DNA of 64,000 nt from Flavobacterium hibernum (GCF_000832125.1 NZ_JPRK01000007.1:248001-312000); one strand, 5' to 3'; positions 44,246 to 52,802 are shown, counted from the stretch's first letter. Notes: generated from the letters alone by a model not told the origin. A program made the numbers and translations.

Positions 44246-44983
44246 TTATATTTTTAAAATTTTACTTGTCCAATTCTCATTCAGTTCTTCGACTAATAAT
44301 ATTCCCGAATCTGAATCATTCATTTGTGCCATTAGTTCTCCTTTATTATTCCAAAAGGCACTTTGTCCTGCTGATGGTGATCCCCATGATTTTCCACTGA
44401 AATTAGACATTAAAACATTCATTTTATGTTTCTGAGCATAACTTTGTAAATCTCGATAAGCATTCAGAATCCCGTTTGGCGAAAAGAAAATACTTGCGAT
44501 ATAAATATCAGTTTCTCTTTTGCAAGCATTTTCAGGATGTAACGGATTATCAATATCCGCACAAATGGCAAACGAAATCTTTTTGTTTTCAATATCAATC
44601 ATCGGATTATAATCGAATGAAGATTGAAAAAACTCATCTTCGCCTTTATGTAAAAATTGCTTGGTATAGATTTGAACTGAATGATCAGGAGAAATGATAA
44701 ATTCTCCAATGAACATTTCCGATTCGATTTGAATGGGTGCGCCGGCAATAATTACAATGTTGTTATCGGCTGCCAATTTTTTGAAATGTTCCAAACGAGA
44801 ATCATCTTTTTTAAAAGATAGTTGCGAAGCATTTTCTCTTTCATAACCTGTAATAGACATTTCAGGAAATGAGATTAATTGGGCTCCGTTTTGCGCGGCC
44901 AATTCTATAAGACGATAATGATCTAATAAATTAGCATCGATATCTCCTCGTGTTGGTTTTGTTTGTGCAGCAGCTAGAATCAT
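44246..44983 (-). CDS. Carbon-nitrogen hydrolase (nitrilase family)
   Basis: The 245-residue protein has the Glu-Lys-Cys triad: E41 in LISFPEMSITGYE, Lys in IYTKQFLHKGEDEFF and Cys in ISFAICADIDNP. It is likely an amidase of the Nit/omega-amidase type acting on a small amide in the cytoplasm. It lies inside the trp operon, 6 bp after a LysE-type exporter; whether it has a tryptophan-related substrate is unknown. Confidence 0.88.
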   Translation of the reverse strand: MILAAAQTKPTRGDIDANLLDHYRLIELAAQNGAQLISFPEMSITGYERENASQLSFKKDDSRLEHFKKLAADNNIVIIAGAPIQIESEMFIGEFIISPDHSVQIYTKQFLHKGEDEFFQSSFDYNPMIDIENKKISFAICADIDNPLHPENACKRETDIYIASIFFSPNGILNAYRDLQSYAQKHKMNVLMSNFSGKSWGSPSAGQSAFWNNKGELMAQMNDSDSGILLVEELNENWTSKILKI

Positions 44984-44989
44984 CCGGTT

Positions 44990-45625
44990 TTACTTTTTAG
45001 TAGTCAATGCTATTTTTATTCCTAACGCAATTAAAACTCCTCCACAGGTTTTGTTGACATAATTTGAGAGTTTTTTATTCTGATTTAATTTTGAGAAAAT
45101 AACCGAAGCAAAATTTGCCAAAATTAAACACCATATTGTTCCCGTAATTGTAAATGTTACCCCCAGTTTAATAAATGGAACAATTGTATTTGTTGTGTGA
45201 GGATTAATAAATTGAGGAAGAAAAGAAATGAAAAATAAAGCAACTTTTGGATTTAGAACGTTTGTAAGAACTCCATCGCGATATATTTTTTTTAAATTAA
45301 TTAAATTTTCAGAAATTGATGTATCTGTATTAATTTTGGTTTTGTCTGTCAACATTTTATATCCAACATACAATAAATAAGCTGCACCTGCATATTTTAT
45401 AATATTGAAAGCCAATATAGATTTAGCAATAATAATAGAAAGACCAAAAGCAGCCAGTACCGTATGAATTAAAGAACCAGTTGCAATACCCAATACAGAC
45501 ATGATTCCAGCTCTTTTTCCTTGTGCCATACTTCTGCTTAATATAAAAATGGTATCATTACCAGGCGTAATATTTAGTAAAAGGCCTGTTAAAAGAAAAG
45601 TTTCATAATTAATTATCCCAGTCAT
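44990..45625 (-). CDS. LysE/RhtB family amino-acid exporter
   Basis: A 211-residue membrane protein with about six hydrophobic segments. Near the N-terminus it has NITPGNDTIFILSRSMAQGKRAGIMSVLGI, the RhtB signature (P-G-P/N-D). It exports an amino acid or homoserine-lactone-like compound. It is part of the trp operon's extra block between trpB and trpA, so a tryptophan-linked substrate is possible but unproven. Confidence 0.9.
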   Translation of the reverse strand: MTGIINYETFLLTGLLLNITPGNDTIFILSRSMAQGKRAGIMSVLGIATGSLIHTVLAAFGLSIIIAKSILAFNIIKYAGAAYLLYVGYKMLTDKTKINTDTSISENLINLKKIYRDGVLTNVLNPKVALFFISFLPQFINPHTTNTIVPFIKLGVTFTITGTIWCLILANFASVIFSKLNQNKKLSNYVNKTCGGVLIALGIKIALTTKK

Positions 45626-45688
45626 TTTTTATTTTTTATTTACCAGATTTCAAAACCTTACAGACATTTGCTTTTAAGTAGATTATAA

Positions 45689-46006
45689 TTAGTTTTCCAT
45701 ATAAATCCAGGCAACTGCTCCAGATTCTAAAGTTACCTGAACCCTTTTATAAGCATTAGATTCAAATAAATCTACTTTAGCTAAATCGGTATCCGAAATA
45801 GTGAAAACTACACCGTGTATAATATCCGATGGATCTTTACTGGGTACCACCACGACATAATCTGCCATTCCAAATTCTTCTTCGATTTGCAAACTTTTTA
45901 GTTTGTGTCCTAAAAGCTGATCTGGAGTTCCAGTTAATACTTTATTGAAAATCTGCCTTTGAATTTCTTTCGATCTTAATGTTCCGTAAGAGAATAACTG
46001 TTCCAT
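45689..46006 (-). CDS. Gamma-glutamylcyclotransferase-like (AIG2) protein
   Basis: A 105-residue protein with the family glycine loop YGTL (residues 7-10) and an acidic residue E82 in LFESNAYKR at the position of the catalytic Glu. It would cyclise a gamma-glutamyl compound to release pyroglutamate. It is 18 bp after trpB and 63 bp before the LysE-type gene. Confidence 0.88.
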   Translation of the reverse strand: MEQLFSYGTLRSKEIQRQIFNKVLTGTPDQLLGHKLKSLQIEEEFGMADYVVVVPSKDPSDIIHGVVFTISDTDLAKVDLFESNAYKRVQVTLESGAVAWIYMEN

Positions 46007-46024
46007 AATGGTACTATTTTTCTA

Positions 46025-47206
46025 TTATAATTTAAAATAATCAATATAAGTATCTAAATCTTTATCACCACGACCAGAAAGACTGATTACGACAATATCT
46101 GTAGGTTTAAATTTCTTTTGGTCTAAAACGGCAAAGGCATGTGCACTTTCTATCGCAGGAATAATTCCTTCTAGTTTTGTAAGTTCTAAACCTGCTTTCA
46201 TAGCATCATCATCTGTTACAGAGAAGAATTCTCCACGTCCTGTTTGTGCCAAATGCGCGTGCATTGGTCCAACTCCAGGATAATCAAGTCCTGCAGAAAT
46301 TGAATATGGTTCCGTAATTTGTCCGTCAGGAGTTTGCATTAAAAGGGTTTTGCAACCGTGAATAACGCCTACTTTTCCTAATTTACTTGTTGCAGCACTA
46401 TGACCACTATTGACACCTTTTCCGGCAGCTTCAACCGCTATGATTCCAACTCCTGGCTCGTGCAGAAAGTGATAATAAGTTCCCGCAGCATTACTTCCGC
46501 CACCAATACAAGCAACAACGTAATCAGGATTTTCGCGTCCTTCTTTTTCTTTTAATTGCCATTTTATTTCTTCGGAAATTACACTTTGAAAACGCGTCAC
46601 CATATCCGGATAAGGATGCGGTCCAATTGCAGATCCGATGATATAATGTGTATCAACAGGATTATTAATCCAATCGCGAATGGCTTCGTTTGTAGCATCT
46701 TTTAAAGTTCTGGAACCCGAAAGTGCGGGACGAACTTCAGCGCCTAGCATTTTCATACGTGCCACGTTTGGAGCCTGACGTGCAATGTCAATTTCGCCCA
46801 TATAAACAATACATTGCAATCCCATAAGAGCACAAACAGTTGCAGTTGCTACACCGTGCTGACCCGCTCCGGTTTCGGCAATAATTCGTTTTTTGCCCAA
46901 ACGTTTTGCAACTAATATTTGACCAATTGTATTGTTAACCTTATGTGCGCCTGTATGATTTAAATCTTCTCTTTTTAAGTAGATTTTGGTATTGTATTTT
47001 TCAGATAAACGCTTTGCAAAATAAAGCGGACTTGGGCGTCCAACGTAATCTTTTAATAACTGATCGAACTCTGCTTTAAAATCGGGCTCGCTGGTTATTT
47101 TTAAATAGTTTTGACGTAATTCTTCTACATTTGGATATAACATTTCCGGAATGTAAGCTCCTCCAAATTCTCCGTAATATCCTTTTTCGTTAACGTTAAA
47201 ATTCAT
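46025..47206 (-). CDS. trpB: Tryptophan synthase beta subunit
   Basis: This 393-residue protein is TrpB over its whole length: YGEFGGAYIPE at the N-terminus, PLP-binding K89 in HTGAHKVNN, phosphate loop GGGSNAAG, and SAGLDYPGVGP. It condenses indole with serine. The gene is 12 bp after trpF. Confidence 0.97.
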   Translation of the reverse strand: MNFNVNEKGYYGEFGGAYIPEMLYPNVEELRQNYLKITSEPDFKAEFDQLLKDYVGRPSPLYFAKRLSEKYNTKIYLKREDLNHTGAHKVNNTIGQILVAKRLGKKRIIAETGAGQHGVATATVCALMGLQCIVYMGEIDIARQAPNVARMKMLGAEVRPALSGSRTLKDATNEAIRDWINNPVDTHYIIGSAIGPHPYPDMVTRFQSVISEEIKWQLKEKEGRENPDYVVACIGGGSNAAGTYYHFLHEPGVGIIAVEAAGKGVNSGHSAATSKLGKVGVIHGCKTLLMQTPDGQITEPYSISAGLDYPGVGPMHAHLAQTGRGEFFSVTDDDAMKAGLELTKLEGIIPAIESAHAFAVLDQKKFKPTDIVVISLSGRGDKDLDTYIDYFKL

Positions 47207-47218
47207 TTTATTCCAATT

Positions 47219-47851
47219 TTAAAAGTTGGCAACATCAAATTTTCGTTTGAAATTGCTAAATAGATTTCTGTTTTTTAGCCCCGGTTCGATTTCAAATTTA
47301 CTATTTATATCGACTGCATATATAGGAAGATTTGTTTTTGAAATTTCTTCGATCGCTTTTAATTCGTTAATTCCGATTCCGCCACTCAAAAAGAAAGGTT
47401 TATCGGACTTGTATTTTTTTAATATTGTCCAGTCAAAAGTAGTTCCATTTCCTCCGGGTAATTTCCCTTTTGTATCAAACAGAAAGAAATCAGAAACCAT
47501 TTCGAATGGTTTTATAACTTCAAAATCAAAATTTTCATCGGCTGAAAACACTTTAATGATTTCGATTTTTTTTGGTAGCTGTTTTTTTAATTCTGATAAA
47601 AATTCAACCGATTCATTTCCGTGTAACTGAACGGCTTGTAAATTGTATGTTGTTACTTTTTCCAGAATTTCTTCCTGACTTTGATTGACAAAAACGCCCA
47701 CTTTTTTGATTGTTTTGACCAATTCAGGAATTGTTCCGTTAAAATATCGTGCGGATTTTTCCCAGAAAATAAATCCCATATAATCGGGTAGGAGTGCACC
47801 TACTTCGAGTATGTTTTCTGGATATTTCATGCCGCATATTTTGAGTTTCAT
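47219..47851 (-). CDS. trpF: Phosphoribosylanthranilate isomerase
   Basis: 210 residues with the catalytic Cys in KICGM (3-7) and Asp in FFLFDTKGKLPGGNG. It is a TIM barrel with the phosphate-binding FLSGGI. It converts PRA to CdRP. It is separated from trpC by a repeat-filled spacer of 171 bp. Confidence 0.95.
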   Translation of the reverse strand: MKLKICGMKYPENILEVGALLPDYMGFIFWEKSARYFNGTIPELVKTIKKVGVFVNQSQEEILEKVTTYNLQAVQLHGNESVEFLSELKKQLPKKIEIIKVFSADENFDFEVIKPFEMVSDFFLFDTKGKLPGGNGTTFDWTILKKYKSDKPFFLSGGIGINELKAIEEISKTNLPIYAVDINSKFEIEPGLKNRNLFSNFKRKFDVANF

Positions 47852-47882
47852 TTCGTTGTGTTTTTTAATCTATGTTTTTTTA

Positions 47883-48013
47883 CCGCAAAGCGCGCTAAGT
47901 TTTTTTCTTTTATGTTTAAAATGCGAAAAAGTTCGCAAAGCTTTGTGTTTAGTTTTGCCTCGAATTTCACGAATTAGCACGAATTTAATTAGTGAAAATT
48001 AGTGTAATTCGCG
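47883..48013. repeat. Palindromic element with GCACGAATTTAATTAG and TTAGTGTAATTCGCGGC
   Basis: Imperfect inverted repeat of the GCCACGAATTACAC class within the trpF-trpC spacer; the left half also has CGCAAAGCGCGCTAAG. Arms are degenerate. Confidence 0.55.
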
Positions 48014-48022
48014 GCAAACTTT

Positions 48023-48808
48023 TTATAGACTTAGATTTTTAATAAATTCCGTTGCGGCTTGCCCTGCGTTGTCTGTTTTCATGAAGTTTTCTCCAATTAA
48101 GAAACCTTTGTAACCATAAGGTTTTAGTTCCTGAATGGCTTCGATGGATGAAATACCGCTTTCGGATACTTTTACAAAATCATCTGGAATTTGAGATGCT
48201 AGTTGTTTACTGAAATCCAGACTTACTTCGAATGTTTTTAAGTTTCTGTTGTTCACACCAATCATATCTAAAGTTGGCATGATTGATTTTTCAAGCTCTT
48301 CTTGATTGTGAACTTCTAGCAGAACTTCTAAACCTAATTTCTTAGCAAATTCAGATAATAATTTGATTTCTTCGCGAGTTAAAACCGCAGCGATTAATAG
48401 AATTAAATCGGCACCAAAAGCTTTTGCTTCCAGAATTTGATATTCGTCGACAATAAATTCTTTTCGCAAAAGCGGAATATTTACACTTGCTCTGGCTAAA
48501 AGTAAATCGTCTAAAGAACCTCCAAAATATTTTCCATCGGTTAAAACCGAGATTCCGCAAGCTCCGGCACTTTCATAACCTTTTGCAACTTCTTCAACTG
48601 TAAAATTTTGATTGATTATTGATTTTGAAGGAGAACGACGTTTGTGTTCGGCAATAATTCCCGTTGAACTTGTTTTTAGTTTCTGACTTAAAGAAATTGT
48701 TTCTCTTCCAAAAAAGACTGAACTTTCCAATTGCGAAACTGGAATGATCGATTTTTTAAGAACAACTTCTCTTTTTTTGTCAAATATTATTTTATCGAGT
48801 ATGTTCAT
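48023..48808 (-). CDS. trpC: Indole-3-glycerol phosphate synthase
   Basis: This 261-residue protein carries the catalytic EHKRRSPSK (54-62), LRKEFIVDEYQI, GVNNRNL and SESGI phosphate motif. It closes the indole ring from CdRP. It lies 48 bp after trpD, the spacer containing a degenerate repeat. Confidence 0.96.
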   Translation of the reverse strand: MNILDKIIFDKKREVVLKKSIIPVSQLESSVFFGRETISLSQKLKTSSTGIIAEHKRRSPSKSIINQNFTVEEVAKGYESAGACGISVLTDGKYFGGSLDDLLLARASVNIPLLRKEFIVDEYQILEAKAFGADLILLIAAVLTREEIKLLSEFAKKLGLEVLLEVHNQEELEKSIMPTLDMIGVNNRNLKTFEVSLDFSKQLASQIPDDFVKVSESGISSIEAIQELKPYGYKGFLIGENFMKTDNAGQAATEFIKNLSL

Positions 48809-48811
48809 TTT

Positions 48812-48851
48812 TAAGGTGCTAAGTTTCTATGGTACTGAGGTACTAAGTTTT
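48812..48851. repeat. Degenerate GGTGCTAAG/GGTACTGAG repeat in trpC-trpD spacer
   Basis: Units of about 10 bp (ggtgctaag, ggtactgag, gtactaag) fill the spacer. Confidence 0.5.
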
Positions 48852-48856
48852 TAATT

Positions 48857-49849
48857 TTAAAGAGATAATTCTTGTAGTTTTTTGAGAGCTTGATGTCCTT
48901 TTCCGGAGAATAAGCTTTCTTTGGCTAGTTCAAATCCTTCTAGCGGAGAACATTTTGTAACGGTTGCAATTGCCATTGCGGCGTTTGCACAAACTACATT
49001 ATTCTGAGCTTCGGTTCCTTTTCCTGAAATGATATTCGTAAACATTTCAGCCGATTCTTCGATGGTTTTTCCGCCTTCGATTTCGCTTTGTAATAAAAGA
49101 CGAACTCCAAAATCTTCTGGTTTCAACATCCCTTCCATGTGCGATGTTATGGTTTTGGTTGGTCCTGTTAAGGAGATTTCGTCATATCCGTCAAGCGAAT
49201 GTAAAATAGTGAAATTGATATCTGTATTTTGATATAAATAAGCATACATTCTCGCCAATTCAAGATTAAAAACTCCAACCAATTGATTCTGTGGGAACGA
49301 CGGATTTACCATTGGTCCCAACATATTAAAGAAGGTTTTTACGGCTAATTCTTTACGAATTGGTCCAACGTTTTTCATTGCTGGGTGGAATAGGGGAGCG
49401 TGCAAAACGCAAATTCCTGCTTTATCAATACATTTCTCTAAAAATGATGGGTCATTGCTAAATTTAATCCCCATTTTTTCCATTACGTTGCTCGATCCCG
49501 AAATAGATGAAACACCGTAATTTCCGTGTTTAGCTACTTTTATTCCTGCTCCGGCAGCTATAAATGACGCCAGAGTCGAGATGTTAAAAGTGTCTTTTCC
49601 GTCGCCACCAGTTCCGCATAAATCGATGGTATTGTAAGCCGATAAATCGACACGGATACATAATTCTAATAAAGCTTCACGAAAACCCGAAAGTTCATCG
49701 ATCGTAATGCTTCGCATCATAAATACGGTCAAAAATGCCGAAATCTGACTTGGGTTATATTGACCACTTGAAATATTAATCAATACGTTTTTGGCTTCTT
49801 CTTTTGTAAGCACTTCGTGATTAATTAATTTATTTAATATATTTTTCAT
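48857..49849 (-). CDS. trpD: Anthranilate phosphoribosyltransferase
   Basis: A 330-residue protein with the PRPP-binding LCGTGGDGKDTFNIST, KHGNYGVSSISGSS and MKNVGPIRKELAVKTFFNMLGP. It joins anthranilate and PRPP. The gene is stand-alone, not fused to trpG as in enterobacteria. Confidence 0.97.
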   Translation of the reverse strand: MKNILNKLINHEVLTKEEAKNVLINISSGQYNPSQISAFLTVFMMRSITIDELSGFREALLELCIRVDLSAYNTIDLCGTGGDGKDTFNISTLASFIAAGAGIKVAKHGNYGVSSISGSSNVMEKMGIKFSNDPSFLEKCIDKAGICVLHAPLFHPAMKNVGPIRKELAVKTFFNMLGPMVNPSFPQNQLVGVFNLELARMYAYLYQNTDINFTILHSLDGYDEISLTGPTKTITSHMEGMLKPEDFGVRLLLQSEIEGGKTIEESAEMFTNIISGKGTEAQNNVVCANAAMAIATVTKCSPLEGFELAKESLFSGKGHQALKKLQELSL

Positions 49850-49859
49850 TTTTTTTTAT

Positions 49860-49936
49860 TCTAAGGTTCTGAGTTGCTGAGACTCTAAGTTGCTAAGACT
49901 GTAAACTGAAACTGTAAACTGAGACTGAATACGGTA
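49860..49936. repeat. Degenerate repeat in trpD-trpG spacer
   Basis: Tandem units CTAAGGTTCTGAG, TTGCTGAGACTCTAAG, TTGCTAAGACTGTAAAC and CTGAAACTGTAAAC at about 10-12-bp intervals. Confidence 0.6.
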
Positions 49937-49938
49937 AA

Positions 49939-50505
49939 CTAACTATTTATCCAATTCTCTAAAATCCTTTTTCCGTTTGGAGTCAATACACTTTCCGGGT
50001 GAAACTGAACGCCTCTTACATCAAATGTTTTGTGTCTTAGTGACATAATTTGTCCATTTTCGTCTATCGACGTGGCTTCAAGAACATCAGGTAAATTACT
50101 GTCAACAACCCAAGAATGGTAACGTCCCACTTCGAACTCGTTTTCTAAACCGTCGAACAAAATTTCATCCGAAACTACCTTTTTTACATTTGTTGCAACT
50201 CCGTGGTATACTTTGTCAAGGTTCGAAAGTGTTCCTCCAAAAACTTCTCCAATTGCTTGTTGTCCTAAACAAACTCCCAGAATACTTTTTGTTGGAGCAT
50301 ATTTTGCGATTACTGCTTTTAATAAACCTGCTTCATCTGGAATTCCAGGTCCTGGAGAAAGTAATATTTTATCGAAAGAAGCGATTTCGTCAATTTCGAA
50401 TTCGTCGTTTCTGTATACGGTAACTTCGCAATTTAAATCTTCTAAATAGTGCACTAAATTATAAGTGAAACTATCGTAATTGTCTATAACTAATATTTTT
50501 TTCAT
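49939..50505 (-). CDS. trpG: Anthranilate synthase component II (glutamine amidotransferase)
   Basis: 188 residues with the nucleophile C79 in LGVCLGQQAIGEVFGG, the LLSPGPGIPDEAG oxyanion region, and VQFHPESV with catalytic His and Glu near the C-terminus. It gives ammonia to TrpE. As in many bacteria it may also serve PabB, because no separate pabA is visible here. Confidence 0.94.
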   Translation of the reverse strand: MKKILVIDNYDSFTYNLVHYLEDLNCEVTVYRNDEFEIDEIASFDKILLSPGPGIPDEAGLLKAVIAKYAPTKSILGVCLGQQAIGEVFGGTLSNLDKVYHGVATNVKKVVSDEILFDGLENEFEVGRYHSWVVDSNLPDVLEATSIDENGQIMSLRHKTFDVRGVQFHPESVLTPNGKRILENWINS

Positions 50506-50513
50506 TTTTTCTT

Positions 50514-50583
50514 GAGGTTCTAAGTTGCTTAGTGACTAAGATTCTAAGTTTTTTAAACTGTGACTGAATACTGAGACTGACAA
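50514..50583. repeat. Degenerate repeat in trpG-lipoprotein spacer
   Basis: GGTTCTAAGTTGC, TTAGTGACTAAG, TTCTAAG and CTGTGACTGAATACTGAGACTG units, similar to 49860. Confidence 0.55.
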
Positions 50584-50592
50584 CTAAATTTT

Positions 50593-51036
50593 CTATTTTT
50601 CTCTAACGTATTTTTCGATGATAACACGATCAACGCCTAATTTTTCTATTTTTTCGATTCCTTTTTGAATTAGGGTATCGTTTTTAATTTTTACTGTAAA
50701 TTCAAACTTGTTGTTTTCCCATTGTCTGTTGTTGAAAAACTCTAAATTCTCGGTATATGTACTATCCTTTAAAGTGTATTTTCCGCCACCGCCAAAGAAT
50801 ACTGCATTTGTTGAATCTTTTCCATTATTTAAATCATGATTGAAAAAAGCAAAATGAGTATCATTTATAATTTTAATCATTTTTGTTTTTGGATTGAAAG
50901 TAGAGAACGTTGAATCTTTTTCTGTCGTTTCTGCTGATATAAGTCGCCAGGTTCCTTCAATTGGATTTTCTTTTTTCTCCGAATTACAAGAAGTTAGCGT
51001 AATGATTAAAATAAAAATTGATACTGCTTTTTTCAT
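50593..51036 (-). CDS. Lipocalin-like lipoprotein within trp operon
   Basis: A 147-residue protein with a lipoprotein signal (LTSCNSE, Cys at 17). The mature part is beta-rich with GTWRLISAE at its start, FAFFNHD and GGGGKYTLKDSTYTE, resembling a small lipocalin-like barrel. It is inserted between trpE and trpG. No catalytic residues are visible. It may be unrelated in function to tryptophan. Confidence 0.75.
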   Translation of the reverse strand: MKKAVSIFILIITLTSCNSEKKENPIEGTWRLISAETTEKDSTFSTFNPKTKMIKIINDTHFAFFNHDLNNGKDSTNAVFFGGGGKYTLKDSTYTENLEFFNNRQWENNKFEFTVKIKNDTLIQKGIEKIEKLGVDRVIIEKYVREK

Positions 51037-51061
51037 AATTTATGGTTTTTTGTGTTTTTTG

Positions 51062-51103
51062 TTTCAAGTTCTGCGACTGCGACTGAAAACTGTAACTGAA
51101 TAC
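51062..51103. repeat. Degenerate repeat next to trpE stop
   Basis: Units TTCTGCGACTGCGACTG and AAAACTGTAACTGAATACT at about 6-10-bp intervals. Confidence 0.45.
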
Positions 51104-52503
51104 TATATTTTCTCCGCCATTTCCAGTGCTGTGTTCAATGCTCTTAATTTGTTATAAACTTCCTGCATTTCGCTTTCTTCGTCAGAACTGGCAACGATTC
51201 CGGCTCCGGCTTGACAATGTAATTGATGATTTTTGCTCAGGAAAGTTCGAATCATAATGGCGTGATTAAAATTTCCTTCAAAATCCATGAAGCCAATTGC
51301 TCCTCCGTAAAAATTACGATTTGTTTTTTCGTAATCTTCAATCAATTGCATTGCTCGGTGTTTTGGTGCTCCACTTAAAGTTCCTGCCGGAAAAGTATCT
51401 GCAACAACTTGCATCGTTGTTGCTTTTTCATGTAAATGACCAGTAACTTTAGAAACCAAGTGAATTACATGCGAGAAAAACTGAACTTCTCTATATTTTT
51501 CTACGTTTACATCGTGACCGTTTCGACTTAAATCATTTCTTGCCAAATCGACTAACATTACGTGTTCGCTATTTTCTTTTTTATCTTCAGAAAGTTCTTT
51601 GGCTAAAAGCGCATCACGTTCGTCATTTCCGGTTCTTTTAAAAGTTCCTGCGATAGGATGAATTTCGGCTTTCCTATTTTTTACGATAATTTGTGCCTCG
51701 GGTGAAGACCCAAATATTTTGAAATCTCCATAATCAAAAAAGAATAAATAAGGAGATGGATTAATACTTCTTAAAGCTCTATAAACATTGAATTCGTCGC
51801 CTTTAAAACCTTGTGTAAAACGACGTGATAATACCAATTGAAAAACGTCTCCCCTAAAACAATGCTTCTTTGCCAAAGCTACATTGTGCTTGAATTCATC
51901 ATCTGTTAAGTTTGAAAATCCTTCGCCTTCTTTGGTGAATTTGTATGAAGCAATATTTCGAGATTGTAATAATTGTTCAATTTCCGAAATGTTGTTTCTT
52001 CCGTCAACGCTGTGGCAGAAAATATACGCTTCATTTTTAAAGTGATTGATAGCGATTATGTTTTGATAAACTGCGTAAAATACATCTGGAATTGAAGTCG
52101 CATTGTCTTTTTTTGCAATAGAAACTTTCTCGAAATAACGAACAGCATCGTAAGAAATGTATCCGAATAATCCATTATTGATGAATTTAAAATCGTTTTT
52201 CTCTGATTTAAATTGGCTTGAAAATTCCTGAATTACTTCGGGAATATTGGTCGAAGCATCAATCTTAATTTGCTCAGTTGTTCCGTCAGGAAAAGTTTTA
52301 GAGATAATTTCGTTTTCAATTTTGATTGTTGCAATCGGGTTACAGCAAACGTAAGAGAAGCTATTATCATTTCCGTGATAGTCGCTACTTTCAAGTAACA
52401 AACTATTTGGGAATTTATCTCTTATTTTAAAATAAATACTAACTGGCGTAATTGTGTCTGCCAGAATTTGTTTGTAGTGTGTGTTGAGTATAAAAGGTTT
52501 CAA
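51103..52503 (-). CDS. trpE: Anthranilate synthase component I
   Basis: The 466-residue protein has LLESSDYHGND near residues 36-46, typical of the Trp feedback-binding site. The catalytic half shows NPSPYLFFFD, AGTFKRTGND, FPAGTLSGAPKHRAM and GGAIGFMDFEG. It makes anthranilate from chorismate and ammonia supplied by TrpG. The start codon is TTG at 52503, as no in-frame ATG lies near and the protein aligns from there. It is the first structural gene after the leader and terminator. Confidence 0.95.
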   Translation of the reverse strand: MKPFILNTHYKQILADTITPVSIYFKIRDKFPNSLLLESSDYHGNDNSFSYVCCNPIATIKIENEIISKTFPDGTTEQIKIDASTNIPEVIQEFSSQFKSEKNDFKFINNGLFGYISYDAVRYFEKVSIAKKDNATSIPDVFYAVYQNIIAINHFKNEAYIFCHSVDGRNNISEIEQLLQSRNIASYKFTKEGEGFSNLTDDEFKHNVALAKKHCFRGDVFQLVLSRRFTQGFKGDEFNVYRALRSINPSPYLFFFDYGDFKIFGSSPEAQIIVKNRKAEIHPIAGTFKRTGNDERDALLAKELSEDKKENSEHVMLVDLARNDLSRNGHDVNVEKYREVQFFSHVIHLVSKVTGHLHEKATTMQVVADTFPAGTLSGAPKHRAMQLIEDYEKTNRNFYGGAIGFMDFEGNFNHAIMIRTFLSKNHQLHCQAGAGIVASSDEESEMQEVYNKLRALNTALEMAEKI

Positions 52504-52550
52504 AGTATGTTGTTTTTTATTTTTAATAATTTTTCGCTTGAGTTTCGACC

Positions 52551-52584
52551 AAAAAAAAAGGCTTGTCGTGATGACAAGCCTTTT
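52551..52584 (-). terminator. trp attenuator terminator
   Basis: On the minus strand GGCTTGTC-ATCAC-GACAAGCC forms an 8-bp stem extended by AAAA/TTTT, then a run of nine T at 52559-52551. It lies between the leader peptide and trpE, 48 bp before the trpE start. Confidence 0.9.
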
Positions 52585-52621
52585 ATATTTATAGTTTTGA
52601 AAATACCATAGGAAGCTTAGT

Positions 52622-52678
52622 TCACGACGTTTGACGTAAATTGTTCCACCACCAAGTATTGTTCATTAATGTTTTCAT
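52622..52678 (-). CDS. trpL: trp operon leader peptide (18 aa, Trp-Trp-Trp)
   Basis: The minus-strand frame ATG 52678 to TGA 52622 encodes MKTLMNNTWWWNNLRQTS. Three consecutive TGG codons at positions 9-11 are the expected signature of ribosome-mediated trp attenuation. A terminator with T-run follows 38 bp after the stop, and trpE after that. A -7-like box stands 18 bp before the start. It is too short for standard gene callers. Confidence 0.92.
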   Translation of the reverse strand: MKTLMNNTWWWNNLRQTS

Positions 52679-52696
52679 TTTCTTATTTTGATATGG

Positions 52697-52704
52697 CAAA
52701 TATA
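52697..52704 (-). promoter_or_regulatory. -7 box TATATTTG of the trp operon
   Basis: TATATTTG on the minus strand fits TAnnTTTG. Transcription would begin near 52690, giving a short 5' leader before the ATG at 52678. A -33 element is not clear. Confidence 0.6.
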
Positions 52705-52802
52705 TAAATGTAATTTGGATTAAAAGACATAAAATTTCAAAAAAAACTTTTCTTAATCTTTAAATTTGTTAAATTTTATCGAAATAAAAGGGCTTTATTA
52801 GC

